Program-made: the position numbers and the translations under genes
Part shown: in pieces, positions 13,401 through 25,500 of the stretch
Position numbering within the stretch: position 1 is the first letter of the stretch
Layout of the letters: each line of letters starts with the position of its first letter
Notes under the pieces: generated by a model
Told to the model about the DNA's origin: nothing
The model's input: only the letters and a program-made list of their open reading frames with translations
Databases searched by the model: none
Assembly (NCBI GenBank): GCA_023055355.1
Contig: JALJCS010000024.1
Location: forward strand, 11,981,501 to 12,045,500
Direction of reading: 5' to 3'
Origin: Agelaius tricolor
Taxonomy: Eukaryota > Chordata > Aves > Passeriformes > Icteridae
Length of the DNA stretch: 64,000 nt

Positions 13401-13865
13401 GAATTGTCTTAGAAGTCAGATCTCTCTTCCACTGAAAATACATCCTAGGGGAAGGATTTATGGAACACACAAACTCCATGTCAGCCCTGAAAAGACTGCA
13501 GCCCAATGGAAAGCAGTGGCAATGCAGACTGAACAGAGGACCTGTTGGGAGCATTGTGCAAGGGCAGGACTCTGTGTGACCCACCAGCCCTCAGGTCACC
13601 TTGGCCTCGTCAGTACCTCTACCACCAGCCTCCCACCTGAAACCTCATTAGAGGCTGACAAACTAGGAATCCCACATCCAGCTCTCAGGCAGGAGCCAAA
13701 TTACAGCCTGGTAGGCAAATGGACAAACTCATCTCTCAGTCACTTTCTTCAAACCCATTGTTTGGCACCTTTATTCAGTGTCTGGGGTGGCTTCTGGCCC
13801 CTACCTTGAACTTGAGAATTTCTCTTCCAAAGAGTAGAGCCCAGAAGTCAGTCACAGACAATGCA

Positions 13866-14293
13866 CAGGTGTGGCATTCACGTTCTCTGGAAAAATCCTT
13901 CTCCCAGGATTTTTCTCCTGGGAAGATGAGAAGCCTCAGTGAAAAAGGAAAACAATAATTATCTCGTTTGCTTCTCCTCTGTTTTGCTCATGTGGAATGT
14001 GTTTGGAGTTGTTTACCAACAAGTGATTGTTTCATTTGTTTTTGGTGTGAGTTGTTTTCACTCATTGGTGAATCAGTGCCAAACTGTGGCAAGACTCTGG
14101 AGAGAGTCACGAGTTTTCATTATTATCTTTTTAGCATTCTGTACATATCCTTTCTGTATTCTTTAGTTAGTTTAGTATAGCATTCTTTAAGATAACATAG
14201 TATCATAAAATAATAAATTAGCCTTCTGAGAACATGGAGTCAGATTCATCATTCCTCCCTGCCACGAGGGTCCCTACAAATACAATACACAGG
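13866..14293. repeat. Target-site duplication flanking the solo LTR
   Basis: CAGG occurs immediately left (13866-13869) and right (14290-14293) of the LTR. The match extends to CACAGG if the last two LTR bases, CA, are counted, so the true duplication could be 4 or 6 bp depending on where the LTR ends. A 4-bp duplication keeps canonical TG...CA termini. Confidence 0.6.
13870..14289 (+). mobile_element. Solo LTR of an endogenous retrovirus
   Basis: A 420-bp unit begins TGTGGCATTC and ends AATACA, giving the TG...CA termini of an LTR. The 4-bp direct repeat CAGG flanks it at 13866-13869 and 14290-14293. Inside are a short inverted repeat near the 5' end (CCCAGG/CCTGGG, about 13905-13920), a T-rich middle, and an AATAAA polyadenylation signal at 14212-14217, placing U3-R-U5 on the plus strand. 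No gag, pol or env sequence adjoins it, so it is a solo LTR left by recombination between two LTRs. The sequence resembles LTRs seen repeatedly in songbird genomes. I do not assign a family name. Confidence 0.78.
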
Positions 14294-17200
14294 AACACTT
14301 ACATTTGCTTATGAGTAGATAGATTACTTTGGTGTCCAACTCCATTTTTTCAGACATAAATTAGGCATCAAGAACCTTAAGATTCATTGGCCTGCAATAA
14401 GGTCAGGTCTAACTACCACTGAGACTTTGAAAAATGTGTTAAGTTCCTTATCTCTGAGTTGACTTTGGTAATTTTTTTCCTTCAAGCCATTTTGGAGAGA
14501 GGCATATGTCAGAGGACCAAGCTGACTGAATTTGCATCAGCTGTGTGTCTGTCTGCAGGGCAGCATAAAGCAAACCCTCATTCTGTTAGAGATCCAGAGA
14601 TTCCAGGTCTCCTCTCCTGCATGATCCATTCTCTCTGCTAGTTACATTACAGCATTATCAGATATCCCAATTCTGACCAAGGCTCTTTGTCTAACATCAG
14701 GATCCCATACAGGAGCTTCCCACTTGTTGGCCAAAATTTACAAGAGCGGGCTTTGACACAACTCAGTCCAACATCATCCACTGCCCAGAAAATGTATATA
14801 GACTTTATTAGTGGGCTCCCAGTCTTTAATCACAATATTGTTGTGCTTCAGCTAACAGAATCCATGCTACCATCATCAACATTGTACTTTCCAGAAAGAA
14901 AATTTCCTGGGAGTCATTTTGTAGTCTAGGGCCAGGAAAAAAGAAAGTAGTAAAAAAGAAAAGCTGAAATGTAACTCCACTGGAGCTGGCCAGTGACTGA
15001 AATCCTGAACATTCACATACAAAATCCTGGCCCTGTTAAAGGCAATGAGCAATTCTCACTGATTTCAGCAAGATCTGGATTTCTCACAGATGCACTCAGA
15101 AAAATGTTTAAAAAAATCAGCCTCGACACTGAGTCAAATATTCACATTCCTGCTTCTGTAAAGAACAAAAATTCTCTCAACCCCCAGAGCATGAAAACCA
15201 CCCCCATACCTTATGTAATTGCTTTTATCTTCAAAAGCATGGCAACTAGTCCAGAAAATGGATCAAGAGGCTTGTTAAATGTTAAACAAGTTACACTCTT
15301 CTGTCTCTCCCCTATGTTTCCTCCTGTTTATTTTAAAAGGGAACTTTATAATCCAAGAACTTAATTCTCATCCTGCAATGTTTCCAGAAAATGAGTTATG
15401 GGCATTACTAGGCCGATAAAATACTTACAGGATTTCAGAATTAGTTTTACCTTTTCTAAAATCATCAATTCTTAAAATAAAGTAAGAGGATTATCCGGTG
15501 GAAATGTGTTTTATCAAAAGCACCTATATTTAGTCCCATTCAATACAGACAGTTTCAAAGGAGCGCTGTAAGTAAAACTCTTAGACAACACTATATAAAC
15601 ACATTATTTAAGCTACATTCTGGATCTGATTAATTATAACAGGAGATCAAATGTTAACAACTTAAGAATCTTCACTCCCATTGATACATATGGAGTACTT
15701 TAAAAAGTACTATAATTTCAGAGTAATAAATAAGAGCTCTCACCTAAATTATATGGACATTATCTTTTGATTGCTTTAAGGTGAATGCACAATACAGAGA
15801 TTTTATTGCAGGCTCATTTGGTAAAAGTTGCCCATATATGGCTGCTGAGAGAACCAAAGAGGAAAATTATGTCCTTTGTAAGAACATTTAATTCACAATC
15901 CTGTTCTGTTTTCTGTACAACAGTTATGCTTATGACAGGTATGCATTCCTGCAGCACTTACAATGTGTTTTTATATGAAAAAGACATTCATATTCATCCT
16001 TAGCTGAGAACATGTCTTGCGTTGCTCCGAGTGTTAAAGTAATCCTGTTTCTTAAGAGAATAAGCCAGGCCAACTTTCTCAGTATGTAAAGTCCAAATTC
16101 AATTTGTATCCTTACCATTTTGCTTCCAGCTATTTTCTCAAATACTGGAAAACTTCCACTAAGCTCCACTTCTTACAAAAATATATTGAATGTTTATTGC
16201 CTGATAACAATTACAGCAATTTTCAGTATGATTAGAACTGCCACATCCTGTAGTCACCAATTTAAGTGAAAGGGAAAAACCATCTCCAGTCCAAACCATA
16301 ACACAGATAGTCCATGCTCAGTCCAGATGAGAGAGAGCAGAAACACAAGCATGTGATCCCAAGCTCCCAATACAGGCTTTTATATGCCACACATCACCTT
16401 ATAAAATTCAGTAATGGAAGTGAATCCTTTATTTGAGGTTTCAGCTATTTTCTTTTTTCTTTCCCTTTTTCAGAGGCAGACATACTGGCCCAGAGTTTCA
16501 TTTTGAATTAACAGTCGAAGTAGTCAACCTTAAGACGGAAGACTTACAAGGAAAGCAAGCCCAGTATTTTGGAAAAATTGCAGCTGTAAACTATGGCTGA
16601 AATCTACTTCCCTGAGTTTTCATGGAGCACAATCAGACTTTTTAGGAGAAACACCTTTTGCTTAACATATATGAGTCTGGCATCAAACAGGAACCTACCC
16701 TGGTTGCAGGAGTTCAGCAGTTCCCACCCTGAATTTGGATGACTTCAGCCCATGAAACATGGAAGGAGCAGAGGAACAGACACACAGCATTGCTTTTACT
16801 CTTGCTTCAGAGTCACATTTGAATCAGAAGTAGGCAAGATTTGTACCAAGTCACCACAGCATTCTGGTCACTCCAAAGATTTGTCATTATATGCCACTGT
16901 GCCCACCTCCATTTAAAAATGGACACCAGAAACCAAACTTGGGCTTACATGTTCTGATGGCTATAATAATAAAACAAAAGATGTTCCAGATTTTAAAATC
17001 CCCACTTCTCTGTAATACCTATCACATCTTTATCCCACTCACCACAGGTAACTCAAATACAAGGTTTAACTTTTTCATTTGCTTTTCTTCAGAAAGCAGC
17101 AATTGAATGGTTCATACTGTTTGTTGTTTGACTTGTTAAATACAAGAATTTTTTCACCTCAGAACTCAGCTAAAGTTTCAGAACAAGCTTACATTCTATT

Positions 17201-19459
17201 GGAAACATGGGGGAAGACAGCAAAAAAAAAAAAAAAGACCCAATGTTTTATCTTGAAAATGGTTACAGAAAAAAATAAAAGTATATTTCTTTAAAATTGC
17301 ACTACTCAAAGTGACCTTATTCTTTAGATAAGCTCATCTTTTTTCCATTATATGCTGTTGTTTTCCAACAATAAATGGATATGCAGAATATATCTTAGGA
17401 GATGTAATTGTTATTTCCAGAACTGACAAAGGAAGAACTTAGATATTTGATTGGTATTGCTTTGATGGCTCAAACGAGCTGTGACTCAACCAGCTATCTC
17501 CTGAAATGAGCCTCAAGACATCAGCCCTGTTCTACTGTCCCACCTTCTCCTGTACCCTCCCCAAAACCATCCCATTGCACAGTAACATCACCAAGAAATC
17601 ACCTCATCTGAGACACAAACTTTCATTTCAGCCCCTCCATTATCTTCTTTGCTTCCTGAAGTTTCCATTCCTCACCAATTCCCTTTTGGTCCATGGGCAT
17701 GCACCACATTTTCTTTGGACATTAACCCCATGTTTCCTCATAAACATGCAATTAAGAGAAACCTTCAGAAAGAAAGGCAGATGGTATGATAAAACTCAGA
17801 ATCTGGGGTATTTTGCATGCTTTGTCTTACTGCTGGGGAAGGCAATTTGCTGTAGGTTTGAAGAGGCATGTATTAATCATTGGCCTTGACCAGCTAGGTG
17901 CATATAAATATTTCTGTATAGTCCCATTTCAGTCTAGACTATGCTTAATATTTAAAATGTACATCCCGTGGTTAGGATGGTTTGTGGAGAAAACAGATAT
18001 GAAATGCTACAAAGATGATGGCAGCATTAACTGCATGGAAAACTATCAGTTAATTTTTCTACATGAATCTTAATACTTTTCAATACTGTGTCAGAATTGT
18101 TTACCACTTCAAAGCAGCAAGTGATAAATACAAAAATATAACTCCTGTCAATAAGCACTTTGTAGATTTCAACTGCATGAACTTCATAAGAAAAAGGCAG
18201 TAAACCTTCCAAAATGTTAGGTGATGTTTCTAAAAACATCTTTGCTGCTAAGGAGCTTAAACATATATCTTTTGAACTTGCACTTAAGCAATTATGAAAA
18301 ATATCATAAAGTAAATATGAAGAAATGTAAAGTGTTGGAGTCTAACACCTGAACTAAGTTCAAGCCCTGTGGAATATGTTCATTCTTTTAAACTTAGCTC
18401 CGGATTAACAAGTAACACAAGTCAGAGCCAGGGTGAAATATGGAAACTGTCATATTGAGAGATGAATGCATAGTACAAGCTTACAGAAACAGGTCTGGAC
18501 TTTCTGCTTATATAATGGGTCAACCAGACAAAAGCTGTAGCTCCAGGTTAAAGGTACATATTTATGAAACAGGTGCCACCTTCCTCCTTTTCTTCTACTC
18601 CCAGAGCATTTCTAACACAGTGGAGTTTTGTCTGCTGCTGGTTTTTACTGCTATGACACTGTAGAGACTTGAAGGTTGGAGCTCTAATTCTTTTAGCCTT
18701 TGGGAAAGAACCAGCCCTTCAGCTTTTTTACTTATTTACTCCATATGTGACTCATAGCTAATAGCAGTCCCCTGTTTTATTCTCTCTTCTCAAAACTGCT
18801 CAGAAAAAAAAAGCATATTTCCTGTCCAGCTAAGCCCCAAAAGAATTATGATCTCTTTGGCCTTCTTGAAACTAGGACAAGGCAAGGAGTCCTTTGACTT
18901 TGAGGGCATAAGCAGAATGTCACAAAGCCAACACAAAGCCAACAAATCAGCTCAGAAGACGTAAGCAGTGGTGCTCTGTGTGCTGTGCAGTTTATCCAGG
19001 TCTGGCATGCCTGGCCCTGAGACACTGGAACACGTGGCTGGCCTGTGGTCCAGGACAGCCTCAGAGTGCTGGGCTCACAGGCTGGAAGCTCTTGCTCTGT
19101 CTGCTGCTGCACAGCCTCACCCCAGGAGGCAGGATCCCAGGAAAAGCAGGATCCCAGCCACGGTCAGCAGAAACAGGCTCACCCTGTTCATTTCAGATAC
19201 AGCACATTGTCACAAATCCCACTCACTGTGTGCAGATGGCCAAGTGCCTCTGAATGCAGGACCTGCTGCAGTAAAAGGTAGAGCCCTGTCTGTAACTGGA
19301 AATGTGTCACAGCTCAGCAACACTGAGGACCAGAATGCTTGGATTAGGGGAGACAACGAGCGTCCACCTTGGAGTACTTGCTGCTGTCAGTGTGCAAGAG
19401 GTGGTTGGGTGATGTTCTTAGACAAATAGTTTCAGTTCAAGATTGCTCTATGTGAAGAC
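14294..19459. other. Intergenic, no gene recognised
   Basis: AT-rich non-coding DNA. It includes a 15-A run (17222-17236), a small palindrome around 15694-15711, a splice-acceptor-like pyrimidine tract ending in CAG near 16465 with no coding continuation, and an 11-bp tandem duplication (ACAAAGCCAAC twice, about 18920-18941). At roughly 18960-19300 the sequence becomes more GC-rich. The plus strand there is open for 153 codons from 18968, but it shows no domain, signal peptide or family similarity, and other frames are open too. Confidence 0.6.
17222..17236 (+). repeat. Poly-A run of 15
   Basis: Fifteen consecutive A residues. No retrocopy body or target-site duplication is recognisable upstream. 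Confidence 0.85.
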
Positions 19460-19512
19460 TGGATTTGGACTCACTGATCCTATGGGGTCCCTTCAAACTT
19501 GGGTTATTATTA
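19460..19512 (+). mobile_element. CR1 LINE 3'-end remnant, plus orientation
   Basis: The sequence GGATTTGGACTCACTGATCC, then TATGGGGTCCCTTCAAAC and TTGGGTTATTAT, resembles the extreme 3' end of avian CR1 elements read in the sense direction. The terminal octamer repeats are lost or degraded. Only about 50 bp can be claimed. The 5' boundary is uncertain and the copy may extend a little to the left. Confidence 0.68.
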
Positions 19513-22500
19513 ATCCAAGGAGCTGGGTCTGGGATGACTTCGTGGTGATGGAAGATATCTTATTCAGTGCTCTACTCCAGTAAATGAGCTTTATATGATC
19601 CTTTCATGACAGAGATGATTGACATAAACCCTGCAAGGTCTGTAATTTTTAAAGGCTGCTTTTAAAGGGAACAAACTGCTGAGAAGCAGAATCAACTGGG
19701 ACAGTTGTGTCCCAGTATAAATATTTTGCTGGGTTAACTTCTATATGAATGAAAATTCACAAACAGAGGTTCCACCTCCTTCCAAAAAAAAAAAATAATA
19801 AACAACTATGGGTGAGCCAGGGTAAAATTCACATTGTAAGCAACAGAGTTCAATGTGCTAAAAACCATTAATCATGCTGAGGTCAACCAGTGCTTTACAT
19901 ATTTCCTCCCCAAACTCTGTCTTGTGGGTGTCTGTCTCCTAACAGATTTTGTATTGCTGAGTTGTAAAGCGTTCCTGATGAATTGTTTTTGGCACTCAGT
20001 CCAAAGTCTTGAAAGCCCAAGCCCTTGAAAATAAAAAGCAGAACCTTACTTTAACATCCCTGTTGGACACAGCACTGGAACACACTCTACATTGTGTGCA
20101 TAAACAGGAGAAGAGTCTATTGCCTGTGCACTGGTTTGTCTGTGATATCAGGGAGGCACGAGGCTATCAGCAGTGTTATAAAGCAAAGCCACTAGAGAAA
20201 TTAGAGCACATTTAAAAGAAAGGCTATTGGTATTAAATTTATTCCTCCTTTATTCTACCCCAGTAACTCTGGAACTTGTTACTGCCTCTCTAACTCCCAC
20301 CATCAGACAGTGATCCAGTACATTTTTCCTGCCGCCCTGTTACTCTCCCTCCCTTTCCTTAACTTCTCACTCTCATTAGTTTCCTCACACTTCTGACAGA
20401 AATATGCCTTACTCTCCTTCACTGTTTGAAGAAGAAATGTACAAAGCCCATTCTGGCTTCCATCCTTTTATCTTGCCTTTTCAACAGTTGCCATGAACAG
20501 TCATTCTGAATTCTTCCCCACTGACCTCATTCTTTACCCAGTCCAGTGTGACTTCTCCCTTGAAATTTCATCCTTCCAGATACACTGAGGCACACCTCCT
20601 ACCTGAATCCAGATGTTCTTATTCCACCTTTAGAGTCCCTCAATTTTCATCTCTTTCTCATGCTTCTCCTTACACCCAGCCTTCCTTTGCTATTTGTGTT
20701 TTGATTTGGCATTCAACACATCTTCATTTTCTTTCTGACTTTCAACAAAGTATCTCAACACTCCATCTGCTTATGCCCTTTCAGTTTCCATACCTTCCAT
20801 ACCACCTTAAAATTGCAACCCACACAAATTTTTTGAGCAGAATAATTTTATCAGCTGTGTATTAAAGAGTCAAATTCATTACATTCAAAATAATTAGTAC
20901 TGAACTCTGTTATTCTGTAAACAGCAATGTTCCTAGACTGCAGAGAAAGCAGAGCTCCTCTTTTTCCTTTTTTTCTCTCTCTATCATATAAAATTATTGT
21001 CTGAGAACTGCTATGGTATTTTTAAGCAGTAAGTATCAAAGCAATATATAATTCACTGTCATATGGCATTGTTATGATATGCCAGTTATACCTCATCTAC
21101 ACATACTCTGTCAAAATTTATTTTGTCCTTCAGAAGACCACTCAGAACTTCCTAAGTTATCCATAATCAATAACATAAAAGGAAAACTCTTCTATTCTCA
21201 GAAAAATGAAACTTCATTTTATAGTCCCTTTCAGGTGTAAAAATTATAGTACTAATGTGCCTCATGGCTGGGGGTTTCAGTGTATTTAACTGCCCAGGCT
21301 AATTTTTCATAAAGCTTGCAACTGGATTTGAAAGATCATTTCCCTTTTTGTTTTTACAAAGGTCAGTAGGAATCTATTCCTGGATTTCAGCAGAAGCTTG
21401 ATCAGACACCTGTTTTCTGTGATACTCAGCTTCATTCATCACTGTTATCTACTATTTATTCTTCACCACTTGACTAGGGTTGTGATTAAAACACAACTAA
21501 ACTAAACAAGTCAAAGAAAGTTAAGAGACTTTTAAAATCATGGCAGCTTTAATTAAATAATAAATGCAAACAACTATTTATAACATAACAAAAATATAGT
21601 CTGCATAAGAATTAACAAACTGTAATGAAGATAAATTTAATGAAATTCTGCATTCCTTATTCCAGCAGGAATCTGTTTAAATATAGCATACAATAATTTT
21701 TTTAAAAAACAACTATGGATTGTTCAATGGGATTAAAAATTCAGCTATGACTGGAAAAGCATATTAATGTTAGGATCATCTCTTAATGTAAGTGATTACA
21801 TTCACTTAGTTATTCTACTATTCATTGGATTATTTCTCCATGTCATGTCTTGTCCTTGTTTACCATTAAATGCTCAGAAATGGAATATTCTACTCTATGT
21901 TTATAAATAACCTAGCACAACAGGACCTCCATCCTGGTTATGAGATTCAGAAATAATTCAACTACTAATTATAGTGACTTCATCATTACTCATGGCCAGC
22001 CACAAGAACAGTCCCATTTAACTCTAGTTAAATATGTCTGTAAACAGCACTGCTGTCAGCCCTTTGTTTTTTGTGATAAAAACTATAGAATAAATGAATG
22101 AGCATTATCATTTTATCTCTCATGTACAAGACAGTATGTTTTTATACAGCCTCTTCTGTCAATAAACAGAATGTACCATATAATTCTTCATGGAAATCCC
22201 TGATTGATGTTCCACCTGGACATTGCTACGAAGGGCTGCGTTGGCCTCTAACCTCGGCTGCCCCAGTATCTGCTGGGGGTAAGTGGATGCAGCAAAAATT
22301 TCTTGGTCCTTGGAGCTTGCCCGTGGTCTGATTTAAAGCAACCCACGCCACATCTGAGTAGCTGTGACCCCTGAGGGCTGCCTGCCAGCTGGGATCTGCC
22401 AGAACATCGTGTGCTTTGGACATTCCCCTGTTCCCACAGTAACGCCTTTGCCGGGGGCTGCAGGGAATGTGCTAAGCAATGAGAATACCCAGCTGAGGAG

Positions 22501-25500
22501 ACACAGCAGTTTTCCAGACATCTACAATGTAGAATAAAGGAGCTCAGACTGACACACTCCAAAGCTGTGTGCAAAAGCAAACTCTCTTATTCCAGGACTG
22601 AAAGATCTCACCACACTACACCAGCTGTGGCTCTGAAGGAGAGAAGGGGCAATGTTGCCTATGAAGGCATTTCTATTTTAATTTATAGGATAGCTAAGAT
22701 AAACAAAGCAAAACTGCAATTGTATTCAGACAGAGAGCACTAAAATAAATCCAGATAACAGGGATCTGTGGTTTCAGGGCACCATTCTGTCTTGAAGCAG
22801 TACTATCTTGTCCACAATTTTACGTGTGCATTTAAACCTGTCCATTCATGGAAAAAATAATTTTTATAAAATCAGTGTATATAAATAAGTGAGATATATT
22901 AATGAAATATTTTTACACCCCAACTATCTTTGCAAGGTAAAATACATACTTGGAATGGGCCTAAACCAATACCCATCAGCATGTTAAATTACATGTTTCT
23001 TAAAAATACCAATTTTTTTAATAAGGCTTAAAAGCAAGTCTCTAACTGCCAAGAGCACTTAAGTCCCAACCCATTTCTAATCAACCATTCCTAATCAAAT
23101 TCCTTGACTCATCATGCTCGTTCACTTCCTGTCCCAATCGAGTAGCCAGGATTGCTCAACAGCATTGGGTGGTTATTGAATTCTTCTCCCATCGATCATG
23201 GTGCTCCAGTGCTGGGTTTCTGAAGCTGTGAATAGTTTTGCAAATCCCTGATGAAATGCAAAAAGCACTTTGGGGAAAAGTTGATAAATGAAAGGTCCAT
23301 AGAACTTTTTTGTTTAGCACAAGAACTTAATGGAGCATGGTCATGGTGGGTGGTGTGAACCTTCCATGGGGGGCGAGGAGCACGCCAGAAAACAATCTTG
23401 CTGAGAAGAAGGAGAAGGCAGAGACAGTAAACATGCAGCCACAGGCTTTGTAAGAGATGATTTTTGAAAAAAGCATATTCCAGTATGCAACACATATTTT
23501 CTATTGCTTTGAAATTGCATCTGCTTTTTGTAAGATTATTATGTAAGAAAAGCCTATTTGCCAGAGTATGTGGTTACACATTTTCTACTGACTTTACAAA
23601 TTGTTCAAATTTCAGTATTTGTTGGCTTCATTATAGACCAGTGTTATTACTGGCAGCTACTATAAGGTATTATAAAAACTTTTTTTATTGTTGCTATAAT
23701 GTGGCACTAAGGATCAGAAACTCATCTGAAATAAGTGAAAGCTGAAAGGGCAGGAGTCAATTTACATTGTATTACATTTTAAAATCTTACTAAAATAAAT
23801 TATATTTTCCCAAAAGGTCAAGGTACAAACAGATCTCCCAGATGTGTGATGGCTTCTGAGGTGTCCTCAATAAGAGCCTTCTGTTTCAAACCAAATCCTG
23901 CCTGATTATTCTGCTCAGTTGAAGAGGCTCCCTTTGACTGGCCTTTGTGCTTCAGCTCACTTCCTATCCAAGGCACTTTCTGGACTCATTTAGAGTTGAT
24001 CTTCCCCCCATACTTTCATAGTTTCTTTTGGTTTTGATCTCATATTAGCTGAACACAGATTTTCCACCACAATCACCCATAAACATATGCAGTAAGGAGG
24101 AAGCCAAGGTGCGATGAGCCATGCACACAGGAGCTGAAGGGTTGGCCTAGGTCAAATCAAAAACAAGCAGCCCTATTCTATACAAATTGCCCGCTGCTGG
24201 GGAAGATGTTTCAGTGTCACATTTCTGCCAGTGTGGCACACTCTGACACGCAGAGGAACCAACAGATTTCAACCAACTGCTCATCTAAGTGGCTGCTAAT
24301 TAATTTAATTGCTCAACTAATTGCCCATCTGAGTGGCACCAAGCACCAGGCAATCCTGTGTCAGAAATGCAGGCTCCTTTGTAGCCTGCACAGAGGGAGC
24401 ACATCCAGCATTTTGAGGAAACTAGAAAATCAGAAAAAACTCTATTCCCAAATGAGATGGGTTAAATCTGCCCATTGCTTATGTTTTTAATTTGTTTCAC
24501 CAGTAAACTGAAACACAAAAAATTGGTTTATAAAATCTCCAATTATACACTCAGGTAAGTGTTTTCCTTCAAAATACCAAACTAGAATTGTAGAAGCATG
24601 TGGAGTTTTAGGGCAGCAAACCTGTGCCTACATTCATCCTGATAAACTGAGACCACAGAACGCTCCTATATTAATTAACAAGCAGGAAAATTTCAGGCTG
24701 AAAAGAATAAACACATATAAGAATGTTACACAAGCTGTTGATTTTGAAAACTCTACAAAAACATCATTTTTCTGTCTTTGAAAGTAAAGTGGTCAAAGAA
24801 CACGATATTTTTTTATAATCCAAATGTCCTGAGTATGTGCAGGGCTTCCCTAACTTTTCAGTGACACACCAAATGCAGGGGCTGAACTATTTCACTGCAC
24901 AGAGCTGCGTTGAGTGCTAGTGTCAGCAGAAGCCACCGCGCACCCCTGAGGGCAGAACTCATCAGGTCTACTCTCAGGTCAAGACATTCAGAAAAATCAG
25001 GTTTAAGGTTAAATGTGGTGGGACAAAAGGACAGAAAACAAAGCCAAGAAGCCAGCAAAATGAAGCTTTCATCTCAGTTTATGGCAGCACTACATGCAGA
25101 CTACTAGAAAGTATACACCCAGTCTGCTAAGTTTTACTGGGGGAGAAGGAAGGTCAGGGGAGTGCATGGCTTTCTGCAGCATTACTAGCCTGAGTAAACG
25201 TCCACTATCTGCTGGTTTCACTGGATTTTACACAGCATCTGTAATACAAGCATTTACAGCTTTGCCACTCTTGATAAATTGCCCCACCATCAGCTCCATT
25301 CTTGGGTAAGGACACAAGACCCTCGCTGAGACCACTCTTCATAAACACTGCACAAGAGAAACGATGATCGCTGTCACACTGCAGTGGTACAAATGACAGG
25401 TTATTTTGACACCTACTGGCCAACTCCACGTACAGCATTGTTAAATTCCCAAATTCCCAGGCTTCAACAGTGCCAGGAGAAGGCAGATGTTTAAGCCAGA

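Larger units (their letters stand above)
5251..13865. other. Intergenic, no gene recognised
   Basis: Non-coding AT-rich sequence. It contains a 15-A run (6235-6249), a perfect 24-bp palindrome (8717-8740), two short hairpins (8116-8144 and 10468-10495), and a locally richer purine patch with CpG around 12236-12285. Open frames of about 60-120 codons around 11.9-12.9 kb overlap each other on both strands and show no family signature. Confidence 0.65.

Noticed and set aside
13939..14180. Overlapping open frames within the solo LTR
   Set aside because: They are internal to a non-coding LTR and resemble no retroviral protein.
16440..16520. Strong pyrimidine tract plus CAG resembling a splice acceptor
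   Set aside because: The downstream sequence meets stops quickly in every frame and no matching donor or family similarity was found.
18968..19429. Longest open frame in the desert (153 codons, plus)
   Set aside because: It lies in a GC-rich patch where stops are rarer. Other frames are also open, no domain is visible, and no promoter or splice evidence was seen.
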